Shown here piece after piece: positions 24,178 through 34,916 of a DNA stretch of 64,000 nucleotides; the first letter of the stretch is position 1, and every line of letters starts with the position of its first letter. The DNA lies in assembly GCA_904066235.2 (NCBI GenBank), contig CAJFCV020000005.1, positions 7,931,501 to 7,995,500 on the forward strand. The letters run 5' to 3'. The DNA is from Bursaphelenchus xylophilus (Eukaryota > Nematoda > Chromadorea > Rhabditida > Aphelenchoididae). The notes under the pieces were generated by a model, which ran no database searches, had not been told where the DNA came from, and saw nothing but the letters and a program-made list of their open reading frames with translations. Position numbers and translations under genes: made by a program.

Positions 24178-25766
24178 TCATTCGGGACCTCTTGCGACAA
24201 CATCATCTTCACAAATGTCAATTTTATACGCGGCATAAGGACGCAATTTCACATCTCTGCAATGTTTCGTGATCAGCATTCCCTTTTCAATTGAGTGGAT
24301 ATAACATTTGCTGAGGCTGTATTCATTTACAAACAATCTTGTGGCCAATTCTTCATGGACATCGAGGAAGGAAAGGTTCGGTGGAGCGAGAAGGGAGATC
24401 TTGTTGGTCCGGTAGATAAAGTGATAGTAACATTTTCCCTGAAACACGGAAAAAATATTTCTTCGCTATGCCTAAAAAAGTAGACGAAACTTTCAAAATT
24501 TCTTACGGGAACATGTTTGCAAAGATCCGCATCGTATTCGATCTTAAGGACACCATCAACGGTTTCGCGTCTCTTTTCTTTCATCGTTCTGATATCAAAA
24601 TTTTCTCCACCGACCAGCTCAAACGCGACATCCGCAACTTCTGGGGTCTCATTGTCCAAGATAATCTTCCGACCAGCCCTCATCTGCCCGTACTTTACAA
24701 TACAATTTACTTGAAGCTGCAATTGCTTACATGTCGTAGTCGTTTCAAACTTACTAAGGACCCAACTTCCACTGGCGAATAATGGGAAGATAAGTTGTAA
24801 GGCGATTCACAGTCTATATCTGGTCGGTTCAATGGAAGAGCCAGTTCACAGCTTTGGTACTCAAAATTACAAAAATATTTTTTCAAACAATCCAGATTCT
24901 TGTAAGCTTCATAGAACCATTCCAATCGTAGCGATGAAGACGGCAGTGAAAAGTAAGGTAAATAGATGTGCGGGCTACCCCACTTAGAAAAACGATAACA
25001 ACGCTCCTAAACGAAAAATACTCAATATCAAAAGGCAGTCTTACTTCGTCAGAATGCACCACTTCCCAATCAAAATTCAGTCCAAACTTCTCCATAAAAA
25101 CTCTGGTAACAAAAATGGATGGCTTCCAATGGCAACGGAAAGGTTGCAGGAGGTAGAATGCTCCGTTACACGGCTTCTAAAACAATAAAAACAAAAAATA
25201 AAACTCTTACCAAAAACACCTTCTCCCTTGTGCAAATCACCACATATGCAGAGTTCTCATCGAAGTCCGTCTCCTCAAAGAGATATTCAAAGTGATCATT
25301 CACCCATTTTCCAATCGCAACCTTGTGTAAAATCGGATATTTGTTGACCATCTTGCTGTGTCCATTTAACGCCTCTTCTGCAGCGTCATTCACCTTCAAG
25401 TTCTTGCCAAATTTATGAGACTTAAAAACTTCAAAGTCTACATCCACAAGGTTTTTGAACACAATGAAGGTGAAAGTGTAGCCGAAGGGCGTCTAAAACG
25501 AGAGAACAACAACATTAAAAAATAAACAAAACATCTCAGAAAGAGCTTCACTTACATTATTCTTCTGTTCAATGCATAACTTTTCTTTGATCTCCTCTTC
25601 CACTGGCGCAATCTCCAGATAATCCAGTTGTTTTTGCAACTTCTTGAGCTTGGCCTAGAAAGAAAAACCTTAAAGAAAAATTATTTATCCTTACTCTTCG
25701 TTTTTTCAACATCTTATCCATGAATTTTTCCTGTTCATCTTTGGCAATCACTTCATTCTTGGCCAT
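24178..25766 (-). CDS. Conserved-looking protein of unknown function, 435 aa
   Basis: Seven minus-strand exons (25695-25766, 25556-25654, 25211-25492, 25045-25176, 24755-25006, 24507-24716, 24178-24438) join without any frame error, and every exon is a whole number of codons. Three introns are very short (38, 38 and 68 nt). The N-terminus has no signal peptide and starts with a charged helix (MAKNEVIAKDEQEKFMDKML, then KKLQKQLDYLE) likely to be a coiled coil. The rest is mixed alpha/beta with aromatic-rich blocks (CHWKPSIFVTRVFMEKFG, KWGSPHIYLPYFSLP) and many cysteines. I do not recognise a family. A GTAAGT donor inside the KRLRH region was chosen over read-through because read-through stops after eleven codons. 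Confidence 0.75.
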
Positions 25767-25991
25767 TCTGCACAAATCTTTATCATAAATTGCAAGTCCT
25801 CCATCTTCCGACTATGAGGAACCAATCGATAAAAATGAAACAGAATGCCGCAAGGTCACCTAATTTTGACGAAGTGTCACAAAAATTATTCGATTGAAGG
25901 CGGCAATTGGGTCGGTCCGGTGTTTTCACGTTTTTGGATTTCGGGCGACCGATTCAAAAAAAAATGAAAAATTTTTGTGTACTTCTGTGAT

Positions 25992-26722
25992 TAGGCATGG
26001 CTCCGGGCCGGGCTTCGCAAAATTTTCCAGCCCGGGCCGGCCCGACTAATTTCTCAGCCCGACCCCGGGCTTCGATTTTTAGGCCCGGCCCGGTTTTTTT
26101 GAAATCTGAGTTTTGCCCGGAAAAAAGGAGAAAATAAGCTTTTTCGATAGAATTTTTCAGTTTTTCGAACACAATGCTGATAGCGAACTTAAAATTACCC
26201 TATTTACCACTCGCCCAAATAAGAAAATTATTTTCAAGTCAATCTGAAAAAATTTTCAGAAATTCTTAAGTTCGACCTCAAAAATTCGCTGACAACAAAA
26301 GAAACCGAAAAAAAAATTTTCAAGAATACGCAATAGCATATTTTTTTCCGATCCGATGAAAGATGTATATGATAAAAATATTTTTGCTAAAATTTGGGTG
26401 ACTATACACAAAAGTTTATGATTTTTTGTAACCATATGGTAAAAAAAGTTATGGCGACTTAGTAATTTATATAAATAGTCAAGCGGCAATAGCAATATGT
26501 ACAGGTCTTGCTTAATTTTTCTTTACATTTTGCGAAAATTTGCCATAATTTTCCTTTCATTTCCCGCTTTCTTTCTTTTCAACCTAGTATAGAAATTTTC
26601 CGGGCCGAACCGGGCCGGGCTTTCCAAATTTTCAAAGCCCGGGCCCGGGCCGGGCTTGGAGATTTAGGCCCGGGCCTGCGGCACGGGCCGGGCCGGGCTG
26701 GCCCGGTTTGCAGCCATGCTTA
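25992..26722. mobile_element. Non-autonomous hAT-type element, GC-rich, with 8-bp TSD
   Basis: The 731-bp element is bounded by short inverted ends TAGGCATGGCT (left) and TAAGCATGGCT (right, reverse strand). It is flanked by a perfect direct repeat TCTGTGAT at 25984-25991 and 26723-26730, the 8-bp target duplication expected of hAT transposons. Both ends carry arrays of GGGCCGGGCC-like sequence arranged as an inverted pair around an AT-rich centre. No transposase frame is present. Confidence 0.88.
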
Positions 26723-26950
26723 TCTGTGATGCGACGATGTAAGAAAAAATTGTTTTTGGTAGCTTTGGCATACGGGTTTTGTTTTACGAAGGTTTCCTTT
26801 GGCATAAAACTCTCGGAAGCTCGGAATTATATTTATGACAGGTTTCGCTGTAGGCGAATTCGATGTGCAGAATTTCACCTATACATCATTGTTGCATAAG
26901 TTTATATACATATATGATATCTTTATATACAATCTGCAGTCATGTTTTTT

Positions 26951-28505
26951 TTACATTTTTCCACTTTCGTTTAGCGTAACCGATGTTCCCATCGGCTTGC
27001 GGAGAACTCGGCTTGGGCATCTGAACAAGTTCAAGATGTACTGTCGATACGGGCTGATGATGGCTATAGTCACCAGCGAATTGAACGCCGGTATTAGGCT
27101 GATGGCTATCATAAAGATAGTAATCTCTTGGTTGATGGTAATGCGGAAGAAGAGGGGGACGACCATTACCATGATCGGGATAATTGAGACAAACAGTGGG
27201 GCCACATTCTGAAAATAATTGCATGATCTGTCTCCGTGATATTCAATGTTGTCAAAATGTAAACTACAAACGGTAGCTGCTGCCCAATAAAACAGTAAAG
27301 TTTGGTGCATCCACGTGTTTGCTTACACAGATGCACTTTGACAATACTTGTTTTGTACTTTGAGTGTAAAAAAAGTCAATAAAAAATTGGTGTACGTATC
27401 AGTGATAATCATAAGGAATGCATTTTTTGCAATATCTTTGGAAGCCTTTTTATCGTTTTGAAAAGTCACTAACCTGAAACAAAAGGCATTTAGACAGCTT
27501 CTGATGCAAAAATTTTGTCTTCCTCGAATACAAATGATCGTATTTGTGCAAATGTGCCATAGATTTGTAAGCAAATAGAATGGAAACCAGGTAAGACAAA
27601 GTTACCGTCGAAGCCGATATAACATAGTACAGTTTTTGGTAGATGTGATCCTAAAAACTTTTGTGTTGTTTGTGGGCCACTTACTACATCGACTACAAGC
27701 AAGACCGGCAGCGGATACTCCTTGTACCACAGCGTGCCATAGTTGAATCCTGGCCGTACACTCGTTGAATATTTGAAGCTGAGATAGCCAATAATACCCG
27801 AGGGCACGGCGGATAAAAATGTGAAAAGAAAGAGGGCTGAGGTCTTGAGTATGCTCATCGGCTTGTTGCTAAAAAACAACTATTGTATACATAACTTAAA
27901 GACAATTTCTAAATATCTCGGTCGGTCTAGTGTGATTTATAAAACCTACTGGACAAGTGCATAGTATCGATAAAACCCTTGGGCTCCCAAAGTTGTATGG
28001 GTTAGGACCAGAGTAACAATATAAAACCCAGTGAGAATCATTTGATTCTCGTAGCTCAAGTAGCCGCCAAATCCCTTCAATGTGATAAGAAACACTCCGT
28101 CGATCTGTCTGCTATTCTAAAAAGAACCTCTGTTTTTATTTACATTTTTACATAGCTTTAGTAATAACAAAAATCCTTTGCAGTATAGAAAACAAAAACG
28201 ATGAACGACGAGTTTTACTTTAACTTCCTTACCTGGTGCAACATGTGATCAAGAAACCAATACATTATGTCCGATATACAGCACATAATCAGCATTCGAC
28301 TGTACGGTTTGAAACTCCCAGTTGTATGAAATAATACCAAATATAACAGAGTGAATGACATTACTCCACCAGACACAAATGCAAAATTGAAAATAATCTG
28401 ACAAATCAAAGTGAAGTCCGCCAATTCATCGTATGGTTCCGTCGAATTGATGGCTTTATCATCAATGACTTCCCAAACGGCAGGGTTCTGTTGAGGTCCA
28501 GACAT
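26951..28505 (-). CDS. Seven-transmembrane chemoreceptor-like GPCR (nematode Str-type)
   Basis: Five exons (28233-28505, 27950-28116, 27685-27868, 27474-27650, 26951-27208) encode 352 residues, the length of nematode chemoreceptors (about 330-360). Hydrophobic segments include TLICQIIFNFAFVSGGVMSF, MLIMCCISDIMYWFL, ILTGFYIVTLVLTH, SALFLFTFLSAVPSGIIGYL, YYVISASTVTLSYLVSILF, VSIIPIMVMVVPLFF and ISLIPAFNSLVTIAII. The final segment ends SPYRQYIL, the PYR motif common in the Str superfamily (srd, srh, str, srj). Expected in ciliated sensory neurons, with ligand unknown. Subfamily not resolved. The antisense frame at 26835 is a shadow. Confidence 0.85.
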
Positions 28506-29985
28506 TGAAGTAGCCAGTCCTGTAGTGGCCTAAATTATTTTTTAAGATTTTGAAAATTTGCGACGTCTCGCATTGTGCCATTATATGCCAAAATGAGGAC
28601 TTTCGCGGGGGTCTAATTTCGAGGGACCTTCTCATTAGCTTTCCAAACAGTATGAAATTCATTTCGAAAGAGACAAAGGAAGTACAAAAGATATACAAAG
28701 GGCAACATATCATTAGCTTTTTGGTCAAAAAATTTGCAGAGATTATAGATGAAGTAAAGATAGTGGGTTTCTGGGATGTACAAGCCCATAACATATAATA
28801 AAAAGAACATTGGTCAATGTCCAAAATTAAAGATAGTCAATATCCAAGATGCCCTCTTCCTGTCCTTGTATTGTAACGGGTGAAAATATAAATAATAACA
28901 AAGGAAACCTTACAGAAAATGTTCGGAATGCAAAAAAACCGGGCAATAATGCAGAGAGAAATACGATCAAACACCACAGTCATCGTCCACCATTACCAAA
29001 GTAAATTGCAGAGAATGGAGTTTATTACGGAAATAATTGCTCACGAAAATTTATAGCGGCTCTTGTTGCAAGCCATGCACCGTTTGATAGCGTCATGATG
29101 GGCCACTTAGTGGCCCTCAAATTTGCAAGCCAGGAATCTGTATTAGAACGCGAAAATATCGAAATAACAGCTTGCTACTAAAGCACTCAAAACTTTTATT
29201 GCAAATGTTAAAGACTGTAAAAATTGCATTTGCCAATTGCTCACTCTTGAGAAACCACTCAAAACTTTTCGTGGCCAACGTGCCATGCTTGGAATGAATC
29301 CTGCTACAATGTGGAGACTTGTTGATGGCTTCACTTCTTTGGAAATGCGTCAGGGTTCATGTTATTCGGATTTTTGTATTTTTCCGTGACAATATCCGTA
29401 GTTTTGGCCGTGTATCACAGGTAGCAAAAGGTGCCGTAAACACAAGACTATTTCTAGAATCACGGTAAAAGTCTGCGTTTTTTGTCAAGATAACAGAATG
29501 CCTTTTACTATTTTCAGCGGACAAAAGTTTCAGTTTTTGTCACGAAAGTTTCCGATCGCTATTGGCATTATGTTTTACGACGATTTTTTGGCCCGAAAAA
29601 TAGCTTATGTGTATAAAAAATTAGTTATTTGTTTTTTTTTTGTGGCTAATCAAACAAGATAAAAATTTTTTTAACCGTTCGAGTTGTCCTTTTAACGGTT
29701 TGTTTGAACAGTATTATTATTATTATTTTATCGATGAATTTCTAAACATTTGAACTGCGAGACGTTCCAAGTGCAGTGTACCACACAGACTGAGGCAATT
29801 AAACTGTCTTTATTAATACAACTCAACATAATATAATAATAAAACATATATTATATTAATTTAATGCCTTGCCATGCTTCTGAATGTTCAAAATCAAAAA
29901 TCTTGCCATAAAACGAAAAAATAAGGTATAAAAGGCACAGCTTGACTCAAGCCTGTATCCTCCCGGGTTCAGCTTTAAATTTGAA
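28506..29985. other. Intergenic region with a possible transposase scrap
   Basis: No intact gene. A plus-strand frame around 29178-29390 reads TFRGQRAMLGMNPATMWRLV then DGF, faintly like the C-terminal region of MULE-type transposases, but it lacks the defining residues and has stops upstream. Otherwise nothing recognised. Confidence 0.25.
29927..29933 (+). promoter_or_regulatory. TATA box of cysteine protease A
   Basis: TATAAAA 53 bp before the ATG at 29986. Equivalent boxes precede proteases B and C at similar distances. Confidence 0.6.
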
Positions 29986-31220
29986 ATGAAAACGTTGCCG
30001 TTTCTGTTTGTGTTTGCCATCGCTGTGGTATCTGCTGATTTTCTGGACCATAGCAAGTTGGACGACTTGTTCCAGAAAAACAAATTGGATGAGTTTGTCA
30101 ACGGATTGAAGGGAATTAGTGAACGGACGAGAGACACGTTGAGGAAAGCCGGGAGCTTAAGAAAGAAAATGACTGAACAAGGAAGCAAATCCGTTGACAA
30201 AGAAGTCTTCAACGAGTTCTTCAATTTCATCGTAAAGTGAGTTGGTACTTAAAAATTGTCGCTATGTCGTATTTCAGATTCGAAAAAATTTACGACAACG
30301 AGACGCATATTGAGCATCATTTTGGAAAGTTCAAGGATTCTCTTTCAAGAATTGAAGACCTTCAAAAGAAGATGCCTTTGACTAAATTTGGAGTAACCAT
30401 GTTCGCCGACTTGACTCCCGAGGAATTCATTCAAAAACATACCGGCGTTAAAGCCGCTGAGGATGTCCAGAAGCTTCGTTCCAGGGTTTCCAAGACGCTC
30501 CGACCCAAACGCTCTGTCTATCCAACCTCTTGGGATTGGCGTGACCATAATGGAGTTACCTCCGTCAAGAATCAGGCACAGTGCGGAAGCTGCTACGCGT
30601 TTGCCGCTGTGGCTGCGATAGAGAGTCATTTCAAGATTGCGAACAACTGGGATCTTGATTTGAGCGAGCAAAGCGCGATTTCTTGTACTTACAATGTCTC
30701 GGCCTACAGATACAACCAGGGGTGTAACGGCGGCTGGTCTGACACGGTGATTCAATATGCGTCTGATTACGGGCTGCCAACCGAACAGCAATACCCTTAT
30801 GTGTCAGGAAAGGATGCCCAAGTTTCATATTGCCAAGCTCTTCCGGTGGCCGTAAAACCAAACTACGTCTTTACAATTCCTCCCAATAACGAAGAAAATA
30901 TGGCGCTTGCCATCTACACATGGAAGCCAATGGTTAGCTGTAAGTATCACGAGCATAAACTAGATTCTTTTATAGACATTGATGCCTCGCCCTTGCAATA
31001 CTATCAAGGAGGAGTTCTGGACGCAGCTGAACCTGCTAGCGGGTGGGTCATCAACCATGCCGTGCTGACTGTTGGATATGGTGAGGAGAATGGAGTCCCC
31101 TATTGGATTATCAAGAATTCGTGGGGCCCAGCATGGGGAGAAGCCGGTTTTGTTAGAATCCGTCGAGGCACCAATTGCCTGGACATTTCCCATTACAACT
31201 ATGGAGTAAACAATAATTAA
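29986..31220 (+). CDS. Papain-family (C1A) cysteine protease A, secreted zymogen
   Basis: Exons 29986-30236, 30278-30939 and 30976-31220 give 385 residues. Order: signal peptide (MKTLPFLFVFAIAVVSA), a helical extension of about 65 residues (LDDLFQKNKLDEF, LKGISERTRDTLRKAG), an I29 propeptide inhibitor (FEKIYDNETHIEHHFGKFKD, then FGVTMFADLTPEEF), a basic RPKR site, and the mature protease. Catalytic Gln and Cys are in NQAQCGSCYAFA, His in INHAVLTVGYG and Asn in IKNSWGPAWGE. Trp after the catalytic Cys is replaced by Tyr. AATAAA at about 31244. Likely a secreted or lysosomal/gut enzyme; first of three paralogues. Confidence 0.93.
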
Positions 31221-32149
31221 CCTTTGCAATGATACAAAATGTGAAATAAATTTTTAATTTGCATGTTATTGATTTTAATCTGGGGACAGAGATACTAACC
31301 GAAGAAGGGCATTGCTGATGAGATGTAATGTGCAGTGGCACTTTCAAAGCACAAGTGACTTCTCAAATTCGGACGGAATATCTTTATCACACTCTTGCCC
31401 AATTCAAAAATCATTAAAATTGAAAGAGAACTTAAATAAGCAAAGCTAAAAAAATGTCCAATAAAGTCACCGAAAACCTCTACATATTAATACAAATTGC
31501 AATCGTCAAAAGATCGTCCCGATTACAGCGTGATAAGACCAACCCCAATTTTTTGCCTGCTTTGCCTTTTGCATGGATAACACTTCTGCCGCATACCGCA
31601 TACGTATCTTTGTCTATGAATATTAGTCCGTCTAAAAAGTTGCCGCATTGGAATCTGCCACACGCACTGCCAGAAAACAAAAGTTCATTCGAATTGTTGC
31701 TCCTTGCGTCTGCAAATCGCTTTTTTTAATGCAAACAAATCAGTCCTGCGAATTCCCGGAAAGTCTAGTAGGTGACGCAGCTGTCCTGAAGCAAAAATTG
31801 ATTCTCTGAGTTTGGAAATGATCAGTGACCAAAGCAAAGGCGCACGGTATGCCGAGGTTTCAGATCGTGACTGCATGCAAGTCGCTGAAACGAAATCTAA
31901 AATTTTGAATTGCATTCGGATTCATTGTGTTTCATCCACTATTGACACAGACGGGTGCGGTCAATAAAATAAATTTTATCAATAGAACAATACGTAGATG
32001 TTCGGCCATACATTCATTTCAAAATTTTAATTGCCAACGTAATGTTATGTCAACGAAGATGCATTCTATAAAAGGCGACAGATGCTGGCTCAAATCATCA
32101 AGTAAAAAATTGTTTCCTCGAGCAGGAAATTTGGATTTGAATTTTCAAA
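31221..32149. other. Intergenic region between proteases A and B
   Basis: Contains a minus-strand frame of about 80 codons ending at 31480 with cysteine-rich text (SGSACGRFQCGNFLDGLIF), preceded by an acceptor-like CGATTTGCAG. It could be an exon or relic of an unrecognised gene, but no partner exons fit and I do not call it. TATAAAA of gene B is at 32067-32073. Confidence 0.3.
32067..32073 (+). promoter_or_regulatory. TATA box of cysteine protease B
   Basis: TATAAAA 77 bp upstream of the ATG at 32150. Confidence 0.55.
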
Positions 32150-33439
32150 ATGAAACTTGTTTTCTGTATCCTTTTTTTTGGCGTTGCATCGGCGTTGCCG
32201 AAGGAATGGATCAAAGATTTTAACCTCGGAAGTTTCAAAGGGGTCTTCCAAGACTTCATCGATGATGACAAGTTTGAGGACCTCTTTAAAAACGACAAGC
32301 TCGGTGACTACATCAATGGCCTGAAAGGAATTGGAGACAAGACCAAGGACACTTTGCATAAGGCTACTGGTTTGAGAAAGAAGCTGGATTCCGACGAGGA
32401 ATACAAGACCAAACCTGAAAGCAAGAAGCACTTTACCAAGTTCTTCAATTTCATCGCCAAGTAAGTTTACCGTCCCCAAAGTTTAGACTATTGCTTTAGC
32501 TTCGAAAAGGCCTACGACAACGACAGCCATGTTGAAGACCGTTTCCAGAAGTTCCAAGACTCTCTATCCCTCATCGACGACCTCCAGAAGAACAATTCAT
32601 TGACGAAGTTCGGTCTGACTCAGTTCTCCGATCTCTCCAGAGATGAGTTCATCAAGGGTTTCACTGGAATCAAGGGAGTTGAGCATGTCAAGCAGCTTCA
32701 TGGCAATGCCTCTGAAGCCATCCGTTCGAAGAGAGATGCCGTCCCAGACGCGTTTGATTGGAGAGATCACAATGGAGTCACCCCACCAAAGAATCAACTG
32801 AACTGCGGATGTTGCTATGCCTTTGCCGCCATTGGAGCCATTGAAAGTCAGTTCAAGATCCGGACCAACAAGACATACGATCTGAGTGAACAACAAGCTG
32901 TCTCTTGCACCTACCAAAGCTCAAAGTATTCCAATAACGGTGGTTGTGATGGTGGCCAGTCGTTCGCAGTTTTCCAATATGCAATCGACAACGGATTAGG
33001 GACTGAGACAGACTTTCCGTATACTTCGGGCGACAGTCAAACGATACCCGCTTGCAAGAGCGTGACTGCAGCAGTGAAGGTAACAAGCCATGCCTCCCTT
33101 CCAGCCAAAGATGAAGTAAACATGGCTAAAGTTGTCTATGAGACCGGCCCTATTGTCACTTGTAAGTCGATATCAACGATGTCACGAAATATGTTTTCAG
33201 ACCTTAATGCCGACCAGATGCAACATTACCAAGGGGGAATTTTGGACGCAGCTGAGCCATCGGGCGGCTGGGAGATTAACCACGCCGTTCTGACTGTCGG
33301 CTATGGAGCTGAAAACGGGACTCCTTACTGGATCATCAAGAACTCCTGGGGGCCAACCTGGGGAGAATCCGGGTTTGTCCGCGTTCGTCGCGGTACCAAC
33401 AGCTTCGACTTGGCTGAGTACAACTACAGTGTTAACTAA
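32150..33439 (+). CDS. Papain-family cysteine protease B
   Basis: Exons 32150-32460, 32500-33161 and 33201-33439 encode 403 residues with the same intron positions as A; exon 2 is exactly 662 nt in both. Signal peptide MKLVFCILFFGVASA; extension with FKNDKLGDYINGLKGIGDKT and TLHKATGLRKK; I29 propeptide; RSKR processing site; mature chain starting near DAVPDAFDWRDHNG. The active site is NQLNCGCCYAFAA, so the residue before the catalytic Cys is also Cys (usually Ser) and Tyr follows it. His is in INHAVLTVGYG, Asn in IKNSWGPTWGE. AATAAA at about 33463. Confidence 0.93.
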
Positions 33440-33674
33440 AATTCTATTTAATTTTTGCATTGAATAAAGGGCATTGAAAAATCGAATTTCGGTTCCTTCA
33501 TGAACAATACAATATGTATTAGAAGTGTGTTCAAAGAATTGATTATAACCAATAATTGGAATGGCCAAAAATGCCACGCGTTTTTTTAATTGGTCTGTAT
33601 TCACGATGAACACCTTTGAATGGTTCCATGGAGCTATAAATATCTGAAGAACTCATAGTAGCTCAAGTCAGAGA

Positions 33675-34540
33675 ATGATGATTCCCCAATTATTTACCCT
33701 ATGTTTACTCCTTGCTCTTGTCGAATCAAGTGTGTTCAGCCCCGTTTCCACCAACGCCGACTCCAAACGAGTTACATTGCTTGGCTCCGGAAAGAGTGGC
33801 TGTTCTGGAATACTGCTTTCGGATGATATCGAGTATTGATCCGTCTAAACAACCAAACAATTCGAGCTAAGCAGGTGTTTGCAAATGAAGGGCAGTTGAA
33901 AAAGGTAAGTCAGGATTTCAGCAACATAGGCGCTTCAGAACCGTGCTGAATGTGATATGGCAATCCTCATCCTTGAAGATAAAGTGGTTGGGAGTTTTAG
34001 TCAGATTTCCGTGGGATGCGGGTCGAAATGGTTGTCGGGAGAATGCAAGGGTTACGGGTACGGACTGACAGAATGTAAGGTTTATTTCGAACAAGTTAGA
34101 GCCTTTAGACTGGACAGTTTCGAAGGAAGTACTTGAGGTGGCCTTAAACAAGACCAGCTTGAAGAATGAGACGGAGAAATTCGTGTGGATTAACTATCCG
34201 ACGAAAGCAAAGACGTGTAAGGTAAGCTGGACACAGACATAAACTTCATAACTCGTCCAATGGTGAAGCAGTGCAAATTGATACGAAACCACTTACTAAT
34301 CCGTTGCAGGGAGATTCCGGTGGTCCTGTAATCTGCAGGCTCGGCAAAAAATCGGTTTTCTCAGGCGTCATCAGTCGGCTTTTCGGAAATGTTAAAAATT
34401 CAGATGTCGATTATTGTATCCACTCTCTAGCTGCCGGAATCACCACCTCATATTCGATCTTCGAATACATCCATCAGCTCCCCAAAGACGCCAAGGATTA
34501 CATTCTGGGCCATGTCAAGTTTGAAAATTGTGCCCTGTAA
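33675..34540 (+). pseudogene. Trypsin-like (S1) protease pseudogene, missing the His box
   Basis: Homologous to the two intact S1 genes at 36.3-39.0 kb. Exon 1 starts at 33675 with a signal peptide and runs to GILLSDDI, then hits TGA at 33837-33839 exactly where VATAAHC should follow. A second exon frame (LNNQTIRAKQVFANEG) ends at the donor 33905. Later exons are sound: 33939-34074 (CDMAILILE, the Asp block; 136 nt as in the intact gene), 34109-34221, and 34310-34540 with GDSGGP. The break looks like a deletion of the end of exon 1, the intron and the start of exon 2. TATAAA-like sequence at about 33633. Confidence 0.75.
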
Positions 34541-34854
34541 AGCTTAACGCTAAACAGACTTAACTTTAAACATGTTGACTAAATTTTGCATAAATAACAA
34601 AGGAGGCATTGGTCCAAGTTTCCAGTTACCGTCAGAGCTATGGCAACAAAAGGTGGAGAATCAGGGGGAAGATAAATATATTATCAGAGCCATGCCTCCG
34701 CACCATCTGATCAAACAATTTATTTATGCCTTCACGGAATTTAAGTTGGAATTGAAGCTTTTTCCTTTGGCTTGTTTGCAATTTCGTTGGGAATGGCCTG
34801 GTGTTTATAAATTACTGACAGTTTATACATCTGCGGAACTCCGTGGTGTTAAGC

Positions 34855-34861
34855 TATAAAA
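34855..34861 (+). promoter_or_regulatory. TATA box of cysteine protease C
   Basis: TATAAAA 56 bp upstream of the ATG at 34917. Confidence 0.6.
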
Positions 34862-34916
34862 GCCTTAGCTGAGGCGTTGAAAATCACCAGCAAATAGCTT
34901 CTGTTTCGGCGGTACA

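Noticed and set aside
29178..29390. Possible MULE-type transposase fragment
   Set aside because: Similarity is limited to a short FRGQRA...MWRLVDG stretch recalled from memory, with no catalytic residues; kept only as a note in the intergenic entry.
31480..31730. Cysteine-rich minus-strand frame between proteases A and B
   Set aside because: Looks protein-like but no phased partner exons, signal peptide or start could be found.
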